A DNA stretch of 60,000 bases from Hydractinia symbiolongicarpus (GCF_029227915.1 NC_079881.1:6946001-7006000), one strand, 5' to 3'; counted from the stretch's first letter, positions 1 to 12,055 are shown. Numbers and translations are program-made. Notes: generated by a model from the sequence alone, not told the origin.

Positions 1-45
1 CCTCTTGCACCCTAAGCGAGAATCATGCCACTAGACCAACAGGCC
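1..45 (-). pseudogene. Type A tRNA-Pro(AGG)-like module, cut by window edge
   Basis: Only the 5' half (acceptor, D-arm, anticodon arm) lies inside the window. The anticodon loop reads TTAGGGT (AGG). Confidence 0.7.
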
Positions 46-310
46 ATAGGAATCGTCTAAAATATTTAGGAAACAATTGTGCAAGGTCTTACGTGAAATA
101 TCCATCACATAGAACACAAAAAATGCTGTTTTTTTTTCAAAACATTCATAACATGAATGTTGTTTATTATTTCTTGAATTGTCAAGACAACCATACAATC
201 CAAGCCACGAAAAAGCTCAACCAAAATATTTTTAAGCAATTGTCAGTTGATTGGTTATTACCCTTTACAGTAGAACATAGTCTAATGCACAAATTTGCGA
301 TAAGCAATTT

Positions 311-381
311 GGCCTGTGCGGGAGTTTAACCTGCGACATCTCGCACCAGAAGCGAGAATCATATTAATAGACCAACAGGCC
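311..381 (-). pseudogene. Type B tRNA-like module, anticodon CTG
   Basis: The acceptor is complete, but the T-loop is TTAAACT (C56 to A), which breaks the B box. The anticodon loop is TTCTGGT. Confidence 0.75.
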
Positions 382-651
382 ATGATATCATTGAAACCTC
401 CGATTGTGTAATTATGTGCAGAGAAGATTACTGAATATTTGTAGGAAAGAGGCTACAAATAGCTTCCTGGTGGGCAATGCACATAGACAAATCGGATTGT
501 AAAATTGATTTGTAAAATTGTAAAGTAACATTTTTGAAACGAATCCAAAAAACAACTCTGTCAAGAATTTATATCCAGAATCGTCATTCCAGAGATAGTA
601 AATGATTCACCGAAGCTTATTACACTTACCAATTATGTGTGATTTGTATTT

Positions 652-723
652 GGGCCTGTCCGGGAGTTGAACCCCGGACCTCCATCAAGCTAAGAGAGAA
701 TCATGCCACTAGACCAACAGGCC
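652..723 (-). pseudogene. Type A tRNA-like module with AGC anticodon
   Basis: 72 nt with an intact acceptor and T-loop TTCAACT. The anticodon loop is TTAGCTT, so the anticodon reads AGC (alanine type) on a proline-like body. The anticodon stem and the T-stem each have one mismatch. Confidence 0.7.
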
Positions 724-989
724 ATAGGAATCGTCTAAAACAATTATGCAACAGCTTGTACATGATCTTACGTGACATATCCATCACACAGAACACAAAA
801 AATGTTGTTTTTTCTTCAAAACATTCATAACATGAATGTTGGATATTATTTCCTGAATTCTCAAGTCAACCATACAATCCAAGCCACGAAAAAGCTCAAC
901 CAAAATATTTTTTAGCAATTGTCAGTTGATTGGTTATTACCCTTTACAGTAGAATATAGTCTTATGCACAAATTTGCGATAAGCAATTG

Positions 990-1060
990 GACCTGTGCGG
1001 GAGTTTAACCTGCGACATCTCGCACCAGAAGCGAGAATCATACTAATAGACCAACAGGCG
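990..1060 (-). pseudogene. Type B tRNA-like module, anticodon CTG
   Basis: T-loop TTAAACT, with an acceptor mismatch at both ends. Confidence 0.7.
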
Positions 1061-1317
1061 AGGGTATCATTGAAACCTCCGATTGCGTCATTATGTGCAG
1101 AGATGATTACTGAATATTTGTAAGAATTAGGTTACAAATAGCTTCCTCGTGGGCAATGCATACAGACAAATCGGAGTGTAAAGTTGATTTGTAAAATTGT
1201 AAAGTAACATTGTCCAAACAAATCCATAAAACAACTCTGTCAAGAATCATCATTCCAGAGATAGTAAATGCTTCACCGAAGCTTATGGCACTTACCAATT
1301 ATGTGTGATTGTTAGTT

Positions 1318-1389
1318 GGGCCTGTCCGGGAGTTGTACCCGGGACCTCTCGCACCCTAAGTGAGAATCATGCCACTAGACCAACAGGAC
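1318..1389 (-). pseudogene. Type A tRNA-Pro(AGG)-like module
   Basis: 72 nt, loop TTAGGGT, and the T-stem CCGGG/CCCGG is fully paired, but the T-loop is TACAACT and the anticodon stem has one mismatch (A30:C40). The acceptor begins GTCC instead of GGCC. It is among the better-preserved copies on this segment. Confidence 0.7.
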
Positions 1390-1654
1390 ATAGGAATCGT
1401 GTAAAACATTTATGCAACAGCTTGTACATGGTCTTTCGTGAAATATGCATCACACAGAACTCAAAAAATGTTGCTTTTTCTTCAAAACATTCATAACATG
1501 AATGTTGGATATTATTTCTTGAATTGTCAAGTCAACCATACAATCCCAGCCACGAAAAAGCTCAACCAAAATATTTTTTAGCAATTGTCAGTTGATTGGT
1601 TATTACCCTTTACAGTAGAATATAGTCTTATGCACAAATTTGCAATAATTAATT

Positions 1655-1726
1655 GGGCCTGTGCGGGAGTTTAACCTGCGACATCTCGCACCAGAAGCGA
1701 GAATCATATTAATAGACCAACTGGCA
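1655..1726 (-). pseudogene. Type B tRNA-like module, anticodon CTG
   Basis: Full-length type B copy. The 5' acceptor strand is altered to TGCCAGT, which weakens the stem. Confidence 0.7.
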
Positions 1727-1994
1727 AGGATATCATTGAAACCTCCGATTGTGTCATTATGTGCAGGGAGGATTACTGAATATTTGTAGAAAAGAGGTTA
1801 CAAATAGCTTCCTCGTTGGCAATGAATATAGACAAAACGGAGTGTAAAGTTGATTTGTGAATATGTAAAGTAACATTTGCGAAACGAATTCATAAAACAA
1901 CTGTCAAGAATTCATTTCGTGAATTTTCTTTCCAGAGATGGTAAAATCTTTACCGAAGGTTATAATACTTACCAATTATGCGTGATTTGTAGTT

Positions 1995-2065
1995 GGGCCT
2001 GTCCGGGAGTTGAAACCAGGACCTCTCGCATCCTAAGCGAGAATAATGCCACTAGCCAACAAGCC
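1995..2065 (-). pseudogene. Type A tRNA-Pro(AGG)-like module
   Basis: 71 nt. One base is missing from the start of the D-arm (TGGCTAG for TGGTCTAG), which disrupts the A box. Loop TTAGGAT. Confidence 0.7.
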
Positions 2066-2331
2066 ATAAAAATCGTCTACAATATTTACGCAACAGTTTG
2101 TACATGGTCTTACGTGAAATATCCATAACACAGAACACAAAAAATGTTTTTCTTTCTTTAACACATTCATAACATATATGCTGAATATTATTTCTTGAGT
2201 TGTGAAGTCAACCATGCAAATCCAAGCCGCGAGAAAGCTCAACCAAATTATTTTTTAGCAATTGTCAGTTCATTGGTTACTACCTTTTACAGTAGAATGT
2301 AGTCTTATGAACATATTTGCAAAAGGCAGTT

Positions 2332-2403
2332 GGGCCTATCCGGGAGTTTACCCTGCGACATCTCGCACCTGAAGCGAGAATGATGCTAATAGACTAACAG
2401 GCC
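2332..2403 (-). pseudogene. Type B tRNA-like module, anticodon CAG
   Basis: Loop TTCAGGT gives a CAG anticodon. The T-arm has the type B change TAAACT. Confidence 0.7.
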
Positions 2404-2673
2404 AGGATATCATTGAAACCTCTGATTGTGTCATTGTATGCAGAGAGGATTACTGAACATCTGTAGGAAAGAGGTTACAAATAGCTTCCTCGTGGGCAAT
2501 GCATATAGAAAAAACGGAGTGTAAACTTGATTTGTAAAATTGTAAAGTAACATTTGGGAACGAATTCAAAAAAACAACTCTGTCAAGGATTCATTTCGTG
2601 AATTGTCCTTCCAGAGAATGTAAATTCTTTACCGAAGGTTATAATACTTACCAATTATGTGTGATTCGTAGTT

Positions 2674-2745
2674 GCGCCTGTCCGGGACTTGAAGCCGGGA
2701 CATCTCGCATCCTAAGCGAGAATCATGCCACTAGACCAACAAGCC
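2674..2745 (-). pseudogene. Type A tRNA-Pro(AGG)-like module
   Basis: 72 nt with anticodon stem CTCGC/GCGAG perfect and loop TTAGGAT. Position 72 is G, so the first acceptor pair is lost, and T-stem pair 53:61 is C:C. Confidence 0.7.
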
Positions 2746-3338
2746 ATAAGAATCGTCTAAAATACTTACGCAACAACTTGTACATGGTCTTACGTGAAAT
2801 ATCCATAACACAGAACAAAAAAATGTTGTTCTTTCTTCAAAACATTCATAATATAAATATTGAATATTATTTCTTGAGTTGTTAAGTCAACCATGCAAAT
2901 CCAAGTCGCGAGAATGTTCAACCACAATATTTTTCAGCAATTGTCAGTTCATTGGGGACTACCTTTTACAGTAAAATGTAGCCGTATGCACAAATTTGCA
3001 CTAGTCCGGAAGATTAACCTGAGCAATCTTGCACCAGAATCGAGAATCATACTATTAGAACAACAGGCAAATGTATCATTGAAACCTCCGATTGTGTCAT
3101 TATATGCTGATAGGATTGCTGGATATCTGTAGGAAAGTGGTTACAAATGGATTCGTTGTGGGCAATGCATATAGACAAAACGTAGTGTAAAGTTTATTTG
3201 TGAAAATGTAAAGTAACATTTGCGAAACGAATTTAAAAAACAACTTTGTCAAGAATTCATTTCGTGAATTGTCTTTCCAATGATCGTAAATTTTTACCGA
3301 ATGTTATAACTCGTACCACTTATGTGTGATTTGTAGTT

Positions 3339-3410
3339 GGGCCTGTCCGGGAGTTGAAACCGGGACCTCTTGCACCCTAAGCGAGAATCATACCACTAGA
3401 CCAACAGGCT
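3339..3410 (-). pseudogene. Type A tRNA-Pro(AGG)-like module
   Basis: 72 nt, loop TTAGGGT. G53 is changed to T, which mismatches C61 and damages the B box. The anticodon stem has one C:A mismatch. Confidence 0.7.
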
Positions 3411-3992
3411 ATGAAATCGTGTAAAATATTTATGGAACAGCATGTACATGGTCTTACGTGAAATATCCATAACACAGAAGACAAAAAATGTTGTTCTTTC
3501 TTCAAAACATTTATAACATGAATGTTGAATATTATTTCTTGAGTTGTCGAGTCAACCATGCAAGTCCAAGTCACGAAAAAGCTCAACCCAAATAATTTTC
3601 AGCATTTGTCAGTTCATTGGTTATTACCTTTTACAGTAAAATGTAACCGTATGCACAAATTTGCACTAGTCCGGAAGATTAACCTGCGCAATCTCGCACC
3701 AGAATCGAGAATCATACTATTAGAACAACAGGCAAATGTATCATTGAAACCTCCGATTGTGTCATTATATGCTGATAGGATTACTGGATATCTGTAGGAA
3801 AGTGCTTACAAATAGATTCGTTGTGGGTAATGCATATAGACAAAACGGAGTGTAAAGTTGACTTCGAGTCAACCATGCAAGTCCAAGTCACGAAAAAGCT
3901 CAACCCAAATAATTTTCAGCATTTTTCAGTTCATTGGTTATTACCTTTTACAGTAGAATATAGTCTTATGCACAAATTTGCGATAATCAATT

Positions 3993-4064
3993 GGCCCTGT
4001 CCGGGAGTTTAATCTGTGACATCTCGCTCCTGGATCGAGAATCATTCTACTAGAACAACAGGCC
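3993..4064 (-). pseudogene. Type B tRNA-like module, CAG with U33 lost
   Basis: Loop TCCAGGA: the invariant U33 is replaced by C. The module sits directly after another type B copy. Confidence 0.65.
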
Positions 4065-4326
4065 AGGATATCATTGAACCCTCCGATTGTGTCATTATAT
4101 GCGGAGAGGATTAATGGATATCTGCAGGAAAGAGGTTACAAATAGCTTCGTTGTGGGCAATGCATATAGACAAAACGGAGTGTAAAGTTGACTTGCAAAT
4201 TTGTAAAGTAACATTTGCGAGACGAAATCAAAAAACAACTATGTGAAGAATTCTTTTTGTGAATTGTCTTTCCATAGATCGTAAATGCTTTCCCGAAGGT
4301 TGTGAGATGTGGTGTGATTTGTAGTT

Positions 4327-4397
4327 GGGTCTATCCGGGAGTTGAATCCGAGACATCTAGCACCCTAAGGGAGAATCATACCACTAGCCAAAAGGCC
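4327..4397 (-). pseudogene. Type A tRNA-Pro(AGG)-like module
   Basis: 71 nt with one base missing in the D-arm. Both acceptor strands and the T-stem carry substitutions; the loop is still TTAGGGT. Confidence 0.65.
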
Positions 4398-4663
4398 GTA
4401 AAAATCGTCTAAAATATTTATGTAACAGCTTGTACATGGTTTTACGTGAAATATACTTAACACAGCAGACAGATCATGTTCTTCTTTCTTGAAAACATTC
4501 ATAATATGAAAATGGAATATTATTTCTTGAATTTTCATTTCCACCATGGAAATTCAAGTCAGGAGAAAGTTCAACAAAAATATTTTTCAGAAATTGTCAG
4601 TTGAATGGTTATTACCTTTTAGAGTAGAATGTAGTCTTATGCACCAACCTGCGATAAGCGATT

Positions 4664-4735
4664 GGGCCTGTCCGGGAGTTTAATCTGTCACATCTCGCAC
4701 CTGAAGCAAGAATCATACTGCTAGACCAACAGACC
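4664..4735 (-). pseudogene. Type B tRNA-like module, anticodon CAG
   Basis: 72 nt, loop TTCAGGT, T-loop TTAAACT, with an acceptor mismatch at G3 (GGTCTGT). Confidence 0.7.
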
Positions 4736-5004
4736 AGGATATTAATGAAACCTCCGATTGAGTCATTATATGCAGAGAGGATTACTGAATATCTGTAGGA
4801 GAAAGATTACAAATAGCTTCGCTGTGGACAATGCATATAGAGAAAACAGAGGGTAAAGTTGATTTGTGAATTTGTAAAGTAATATTTGCGAAACGAATTC
4901 AAAAAACAACTCTGTCAAGAATTCATTTCGTGAATTGTCTTTCCAATGATCGTAAATTTTTACCGAATGTTATAACTCGTTCCACTTATGTGTGATTTGT
5001 AGTT

Positions 5005-5076
5005 GGGCCTGTCCGGGAGTTGAAATCGGGACCTCTTGCACCCTAAGCGAGAATCATACCAGTAGACCAACAGGCC
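5005..5076 (-). pseudogene. Type A tRNA-Pro(AGG)-like module
   Basis: 72 nt with a perfect acceptor and loop TTAGGGT. The T-stem CCGAT/CCCGG has two mismatches, and the anticodon stem has one. Confidence 0.7.
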
Positions 5077-5341
5077 ATGAAATCGTCTAAAATATTTATG
5101 GAACAGCATGTACATGGTCTTACGTGAAATATCCATAACACAGAAGACAAAAAATTTTGTTCCTTTCTCAAAACATTGATAACATGAATGTTCAATATCA
5201 TTTCTTGTATTGTCGAGTCAACCATGCAAGTCCAAGTCACGAGAAAGCGCAACCCAATTAATTTTCAGCATTTATCAGTTCATTGGTTTTTACCTTTTGC
5301 AGTAGAATATAACCGTATGCACAAATTTGCGATAAGCAATT

Positions 5342-5413
5342 GGCCCTGTCCAGGAGTTTAATCTGCGACATCTCGCTCCTGGATCGAGAATCATGCTACT
5401 AGAACAACAGGCC
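5342..5413 (-). pseudogene. Type B tRNA-like module, CAG with U33 lost
   Basis: Same TCCAGGA loop as the copy at 3,993. It is the last minus-strand module before the array inverts. Confidence 0.65.
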
Positions 5414-5595
5414 AGGATATCATTGAACCCTCCGATTGTGTCATTATATGCAGAGAGGATTACTGGATATCTGAAGGAAAGAGGTTGCAAATAAATGCAT
5501 TGCCCAAAACGAAGCTAATTGTAACCTTTTTCCTACAGATGGTCAGTAATCCTATCTGCACATAACGACGCAATCGGAAGTTTTAATGATACCCT

Positions 5596-5667
5596 GGCCT
5601 GTTGGTCTGGTAGTACGATTCTCGTTTCAGATGCGAGGTGTCGCAGGTTAAACTCCCGGACAGGCTC
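5596..5667 (+). pseudogene. Type B tRNA-like module, anticodon CAG
   Basis: Full-length type B copy with loop TTCAGAT and T-loop TTAAACT. It is the first module after the inversion. Confidence 0.7.
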
Positions 5668-5933
5668 AATTGCTTATCGCAAATTTGTGCATAAGACTAA
5701 ATTCTACTGTAATAGATAATAATCAATCAACTGACAATTGCTGAAAGATATTTTGGTTGAGCTTTCTCGTGTCTTGGACTTGCATGGTTGACTGGACAAT
5801 TCAAGAAATAATATTCAACATTCATGTTATGAATGTTTTGAAGAAAAAACCACATTTTTTGAGTTCTGTGTGATGGATATTTCACGTAAGACCATGTACA
5901 AGCTGTAGCATAAATGTTTTAGCCGATTCCTAT

Positions 5934-6005
5934 GGCCTGTTGGTCTAGTGGTATGATTCTCGCTTAGGTTGCGAGAGAACCCGTGTTCAACTCCCGGACA
6001 GGCCC
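5934..6005 (+). tRNA. tRNA-Pro(AGG)-like gene, one of the best-preserved copies
   Basis: 72 nt. The acceptor GGCCTGT/ACAGGCC and anticodon stem CTCGC/GCGAG are fully paired, and the loop is TTAGGTT (AGG). The A box TGGTCTAGTGG matches the TRGYNNARNGG consensus exactly. The T-stem CCGTG/CCCGG has one mismatch (T52:C62), and the T-loop TTCAACT is normal. No run of four T follows within the next 60 nt, unlike ordinary pol III genes. It may be a functional tRNA-Pro or a well-preserved satellite copy. Confidence 0.5.
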
Positions 6006-7230
6006 AACTGCAAATCACACATAAGTTTTAAGGGTTTTAACCTTCGGTAATGAATTTACGATCCCTGGAAAGACAATTCAAGAAATGAATTCTTGATAGA
6101 GTTGTTTTTTGAATTTGTTTCGCAAATGTTACTTTACAATTTCGCAAATCAACTTTACACTCCGTTTTGTCTATATGCATTGCCCACTACGAAGCTATTT
6201 GTAACCTGCTTTCTACAGATGTTCAGTAATCCTCTCTGCACAATGAGACAATCGAAGGTTTCAATAATACCCTGGCCTGTTGGTCTAGTAGTACGATTCT
6301 TGCTTCTGGTGCGAGATTTCGCAGGTTAAACTCCTGGATTATTGCAAATTTGTGCATACGACTACGTTCTACTATAAATGGTAATAACCAATCAACTGAC
6401 AATTGCTGAAAAATATTGTGATTGAACTTTCTTTTGACCTGGATTTGCATGGTTAACTGAACAATTTAATAAATAATGTTCAACATTCATGTTATGGATG
6501 TTTTAAAGAAAGAGCACCATTTTTTGTGTTCTGTGTTATGGATATTTCACGTAAGACCATGTACAAGTTGTTGCGTAAATATTTTAGACGACTCCTATGG
6601 CCTGTTGGTTGAATTCTTCACAGAGTTGTTTTTTGAATTTGTTTCGCAAATGTTACTTTACAATTTCGCAAATCAACTTTACACTCCGTTTTGTCTATAT
6701 GCATTGCCCACTACGAAGCTATTTGTAACCTCCTTTCTACAGATGTTCAGTAATCCTCTCTGCACAATGAGACAATCGAAGGTTTCAATGATACCCTGGC
6801 CTGTTGCTCTAATAGTACGATTCTCGCTTCAGGCGCGAGATTTTGCAGGTTAAACTCCCGGATTATTGCAAATTTGTGCATACCACTACGTTCTACTATA
6901 AATGGTAATAACCAATCAACTGACAATTGCTGAAAAATATTGTGGTTGAACTTTCTTTTGACCTGGATTTGCATGGTTAACTCGACAATTTAATAAATAA
7001 TATTCAACATTCATGTTATGGATGTTTTAAAGAAAGAGCAACATTTTTTGTGTTCTGTGTTATGGATATTTCGCGAAAGACCATGTACAAACTGTTGCGT
7101 AAATATTTTAGACGACTCCTATGGCCTGTTGATTGAATTCTTTACAGAGTTGTTTTTTGAATTTGTTTCGCAAATGTTACTTTACAATTTCACAAATCAA
7201 CTTTACACTCCGTTTTGGCTATTTGGATTG
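6000..7230 (+). repeat. Higher-order duplication 1, copy 1 (offset 2,673 bp)
   Basis: This stretch matches about 8,700-9,903 at an offset of 2,673 bp. The second copy lacks about 23 bp near 8,797. Boundaries are approximate. Confidence 0.75.
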
Positions 7231-7323
7231 CCCGCAACGAAGTTATTTGTAACCTCTTTCCTACAGATGTTCAGTAACCCTCTCTGCACATAATGACACA
7301 ATCGGAGGTTTCAATGATACATT

Positions 7324-7395
7324 GGCCTGTTGGTCTAGTAGTATGATTCTCGCGTCAGTTGCGAGATGTCGCAGGTTAAACTCCCGGACAGGCCC
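7324..7395 (+). pseudogene. Type B tRNA-like module, anticodon CAG
   Basis: 72 nt, loop GTCAGTT, full acceptor, T-loop TTAAACT. Confidence 0.7.
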
Positions 7396-7660
7396 AATTG
7401 CTTATCGCTAATTTGAGCATAACACTACATGCTGCTATAAAAGGTAATAACCAATCAACTGACAATTTATGAAAATTATTTTGGTTCAGCTTTCTCGTGA
7501 CTTGGACTTGCATGGTTGACTCGGCTATTCAAGAAATAATAATTAACATTCATATTATGAATGGTTTGAAGAAAGAACAACATTTTGTTGTTCTGTGTTA
7601 TGGATACTTCACGTAAGACCATGTACAAGCTGTTGCGTAAATACTTTCGAGGATTCCTAT

Positions 7661-7732
7661 GGCCTGTTGTTCCAGTGATATGATTCTCGCTTAGGGTGCG
7701 AGAGATCCTGTTTTCAACTCCCGGACAAGCCC
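7661..7732 (+). pseudogene. Type A tRNA-Pro(AGG)-like module
   Basis: Acceptor 3' strand ACAAGCC gives a mismatch, and the T-stem CTGTT/CCCGG has two. Anticodon stem and loop TTAGGGT are intact. The copies at 11,984 and 14,901 belong to the same subfamily. Confidence 0.7.
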
Positions 7733-7975
7733 AACTGCAAATCACACTTAAGTGGTAAGTGTTATAACCTTCGTTAATGAATTTACGATCCCTGGAAAGA
7801 CAATTTACGAAATGAATTCTTGACAGAGTTGTTTTTGAATTCATTTCGCAAATGTTACTTTACAATTGTGCATTATGCATTGCCCACAACAAAGCTAATT
7901 GTAACCGCTTTCCTACAGATGTTCAGTAATCCTCTCTGCACATAATGACACAATCGAATGTTTCAATGATACCCT

Positions 7976-8067
7976 GACCTGTTGGTCTAGTAGTATGATT
8001 CTTGCTTCTGGTGCAATGTTTTAGACGATTCTTATGGTTTGTTGGTGTAGTAGCATGATTCTCGCTT
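7976..8067 (+). pseudogene. Chimera of half a type B and half a type A module
   Basis: A type B 5' half ends at 8,014, a remnant of the type A upstream spacer follows, and a type A 5' half (8,036-8,067) stops inside the anticodon loop. Two deletions with breakpoints in the anticodon arms explain it. The same chimera recurs at 9,997, 12,299 and 15,216. Confidence 0.75.
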
Positions 8068-8629
8068 ATAATCTTTGGTAAGAGCTTTACGATACCTGGA
8101 AAGATAATTTACGAAATGAAATCTTGACAGAGTTGTCTTTTTAATTTGTTTCGCAAATGTTACTTTACAATTTCACAAATCAACTTTACACTCCGTTTTG
8201 TCTATATGCATTGCCGCAACGAAGCTATTTGTAACCTCCTTCCTACAGATGTTCAGTAACCCTCTCTGCACATAATGACACAATCGGAGGTTTCAATGAT
8301 ACATTAGCCTGTTGTTCTAGTGGTATGATTCTCGATTCTAATGCGAGATTGCGCAGGTTAAACACCCGGACTATTGCAGATTTGTGCATACGGCTACATT
8401 CTACTGTAAAAGGTAATACCCAATCAACTGACAATTGCACAAAAACATTTTGGTTGAGCTTTCTGGGGACCTGGATTTGCATGGTTAACTTGACATTCAA
8501 GAAGTAATATTCAACATTCATGTTATGAAAGTTTTATAGAAAAAGCAACACTTTTTGTGTTCTGTGTTTTGGATATTTCACGTAAAACCATGTACAAGCT
8601 GTTGCGTAAATATTTTAGACGAATCCTAT

Positions 8630-8701
8630 GGCCTGTTGGTCCAGTGATATGATTCTCGCTTAGGTTGCGAGAGATCCCGTGTTAAACTCCCGGACAGGCC
8701 A
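8630..8701 (+). pseudogene. Type A tRNA-Pro(AGG)-like module
   Basis: Acceptor and anticodon stem are paired and the loop is TTAGGTT, but the T-loop is TTAAACT, the type B state. This suggests gene conversion or a parallel change. The discriminator base is A. Confidence 0.7.
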
Positions 8702-9903
8702 TACCGCAAATCACACATAAGTTTTAAGTGTTTTAACCTTCGGTAATGAATTTACGATCCCTGGAAAGACAATTCAAGAAATGAATTCTTGATAGAGAAT
8801 GTTACTTTACAATTTCGCAAATCAACTTTACACTCCGTTTTGTCTATATGCATTGCCCACTACGAAGCTATTTGTAACCTCCTTTCTACAGATGTTCAGT
8901 AATCCTCTCTGCACAATGAGACAATCGAAGGTTTCAATAATACCCTGGCCTGTTGGTCTAGTAGTACGATTCTTGCTTCTGGTGCGAGATTTCGCAGGTT
9001 AAACTCCCGGATTATTGCAAATTTGTGCATACGACTACGTTCTACTATAAATGGTAATAACCAATCAACTGACAATTGCTGAAAAATATTGTGATTGAAC
9101 TTTCTTTTGACCTGGATTTGCATGGTTAACTGAACAATTTAATAAATAATGTTCAACATTCATGTTATGGATGTTTTAAAGAAAGAGCACCATTTTTTGT
9201 ATTCTGTGTTATGGATATTTCGCGTAAGACCATGTACAAGTTGTTGCGTAAATATTTTAGACCACTCCTATGGCATGTTGGTTGAATTCTTCACAGAGTT
9301 GTTTTTTGAATTTGTTTCGCAAATGTTACTTTACAATTTCGCAAATCAACTTTACACTCCGTTTTGTCTATATGCATTGCCCACTACGAAGCTATTTGTA
9401 ACCTCCTTTCTACAGATGTTCAGTAATCCTCTCTGCACAATGAGACAATCGAAGGTTTCAATGATACCCTGGCCTGTTGCTCTAATAGTACGATTCTCGC
9501 TGCAGGCGCGAGATTTCGCAGGTTAAACTCCCGGATTATTGCAAATTTGTGCATACCACTACGTTCTACTATAAATGGTAATAACCAATCAACTGACAAT
9601 TGCTGAAAAATATTGTGGTTGAACTTTCTTTTGACCTGGATTTGCATGGTTAACTCGACAATTTAATAAATAATATTCAACATTCATGTTATGGATGTTT
9701 TAAAGAAAGAGCAACATTTTTTGTGTTCTGTGTTATGGATATTTCGCGAAAGACCATGTACAAACTGTTGCGTAAATATTTTAGACGACTCCTATGGCCT
9801 GTTGATTGAATTCTTTACAGAGTTGTTTTTTGAATTTGTTTCGCAAATGTTACTTTACAATTTCACAAATCAACTTTACACTCCGTTTTGGCTATTTGGA
9901 TTG
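8700..9903 (+). repeat. Higher-order duplication 1, copy 2
   Basis: Second copy of about 6,000-7,230, with scattered substitutions. Confidence 0.75.
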
Positions 9904-9996
9904 CCCACAACAAAGCTAATTGTAACCGCTTTCCTACAGATGTTCAGTAATCCTCGCTGCACATAATGACACAATCGAATGTTTCAATGATACCCT

Positions 9997-10088
9997 CACC
10001 TGTTGGTCTAGTAGTATGATTCTTGCTTCTGGTGCAATGTTTTAGACGATTCTTATGGTTTGTTGGTGTAGTAGCATGATTCTCGCTT
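9997..10088 (+). pseudogene. Chimeric half-B/half-A module
   Basis: Same two breakpoints as at 7,976. The type A half spans 10,057-10,088. Confidence 0.75.
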
Positions 10089-10652
10089 ATAATCTTTGGT
10101 AAGAGCTTTACGATACCTGGAAAGATAATTTACGAAATGAAATCTTGACAGAGTTGTCTTTTTAATTTGTTTCGCAAATGTTACTTTACAATTTCACAAA
10201 TCAACTTTACACTCTCATTTGTCTGTATGCATTGCCAACAACGAAGCTATTGGTAACCTCTTTCCTACAGATGTTCATTAATCCTCTCTGCACATAATGA
10301 CACAATCGAATGTTTCAATGATACCCTGGCCTGTTGGTCTAGTAGTATGATTCTCGCTTCTGGTGCAAGATGTCGCAGGTTAAGCTCCCGGACTATTGAA
10401 AATTTGTGCATACGACTCCATTCTACTGTAAAAGGAAATAACCAATCAACTGACAATTGCTGAAATATATTTTGGTTGAGCTTTCTCGTTTCTTCGAATT
10501 GCAAGGTTGACTGGACAATTCAAGAAATAATATTCAACATTCATGTTATGAATGTTTTAAAGAAAAAGCAACATTTTTTGTGTTCTGTGTTATGGATATT
10601 TCACGCAAAACCATGTACAAGCTGTTGTGTATATATTTTAGACTAATCCTAT

Positions 10653-10724
10653 GGCCTGTTGGTCCAGTGATATGATTCTCGCTTAGGTTGCGAGAGATCC
10701 CGTGTTCAACTCCCGGACAGGCCC
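10653..10724 (+). tRNA. tRNA-Pro(AGG)-like module
   Basis: Perfect acceptor and anticodon stem, loop TTAGGTT, one T-stem mismatch. The A box ends GA instead of GG (TGGTCCAGTGA). The copies at 13,570, 24,394 and 25,061 are identical or nearly so. Confidence 0.4.
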
Positions 10725-11318
10725 AACCGCAAATCACACATAAGTTTTAAGTGTTTTAACCTTCGGTAATGAATTTACGATCCCTGGAAAGACAATTCAC
10801 GAAATGAATTTTTGATAGAGTTGTTTTTTGAATTCGTTTCGCAAATGTTACTTTACAATTTCACAAATCAACTTTACACTCCGTTTTGTCTATATGTATT
10901 GCCAACAATGAAGCCATTGGTAACCTCTTTCCTACAGATGTTCATTAATCCTCTCTGCACATAATGACGCAATCGAATGTTTCAATGATACCCTGGCCTG
11001 TTGGTCTAGTAGTATGATTCTCGCTTCTGGTACAAGATGTCGCAGGTTAAACTCCCGGACTATTGCAAATTTGTGCATACGACTCCATTCTACTGTAAAA
11101 GGAAATAACCAATCAACTGACAATTGCTGAAATATATTTTGGTTGAGCTTTCTCGTGTCTTCGAACTGCATGGTTGACTGGACAATTCAAGAAATAATAT
11201 TCAACATTCATGTTATGAATGTTTTAAAGAAAAAGCAACATTTTTGTGTTCTGTGTTATGGATATTTCACGCAAAACCATGTACAATCTGTTGTGTAAAT
11301 ATTTTAGACTAATCCTAT

Positions 11319-11390
11319 GGCCTGTTGGTCCAGTGATATGATTCTCGCTTAGGTTGCGAGAGATCCTGTGTTCAACTCCCGGACAGGCCA
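11319..11390 (+). pseudogene. Type A tRNA-Pro(AGG)-like module
   Basis: Same subfamily as 10,653, with T-stem CTGTG/CCCGG and discriminator A. Confidence 0.65.
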
Positions 11391-11983
11391 ACCGCAAATC
11401 ACACATAAGTTTTAAGTGTTTTAACCTTCGGTAATGAATTAACGATCCCTGGAAAGACAATTCAAGAAATGAATTCTTTATAGAGTTGTTTCTTGAATTC
11501 GTTTCGCAAATGTTACTTTACAATTTCACAAATCAACTTTACACTCCGTTTTGCCTATATGCATTGCCAACAACGAAGCCATTGGTAACCTCTTTCCTAC
11601 AGATGTTCATTAATCCTCTCTGCACGTAATTACACAATCGAATGTTTCAATGATACCCTGGCCTGTTGGTCTAGTAGTATGATTCTCGTTTCTGGTGCAA
11701 GATGTCGCAGGTTAAACTCCCGGACTATTGCAAATTTGTGCATACGGCTACATTCTACTGTAAAAGGTAATACCCAATCAATTGACAATTGCAGAAAAAC
11801 ATTTTGGTTGAGCTTTCTCGTGACCTGGATTTGCATGACTAACTCGACAATTCAAGAAGTAATATTCAACATTCATGTGATGAATGGTTTGAAGAAAGAA
11901 CAACATTTTGTTGTTCTGTGTTATGGATACTTCACGTAAGACCATGTACAAGCTGTTGCGTAAATACTTTCGAGGATTCCTAT

Positions 11984-12055
11984 GGCCTGTTGTTCCAGTG
12001 ATATGATTCTCGCTTAGGGTGCGAGAGATCCTGTTTTCAACTCCCGGACAAGCCC
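11984..12055 (+). pseudogene. Type A tRNA-Pro(AGG)-like module
   Basis: Essentially the same sequence as the copy at 7,661 (acceptor ACAAGCC, two T-stem mismatches). Confidence 0.65.

Larger units (their letters stand above)
1..5492 (-). repeat. tRNA-Pro-derived satellite array, left minus-strand segment
   Basis: The segment is tandem copies of a roughly 667-bp dimer read on the minus strand. Type A modules and type B modules alternate about 333 bp apart. The spacer between modules is also conserved, for example the block around the ACATTCATgttATGAATGT palindrome. Besides the full modules listed separately, two type B copies (3,004-3,069 and 3,667-3,732) lack the 3' acceptor strand. Modules 3,667 and 3,993 are two type B copies in a row with no type A between, so one half-dimer has been lost. 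The array enters from outside the window at the left. Confidence 0.93.

Noticed and set aside
8306-8372. Amber-suppressor tRNA (anticodon CTA in a type B module)
   Set aside because: The module lacks its 3' acceptor strand and has a broken B box, so it cannot be a tRNA.
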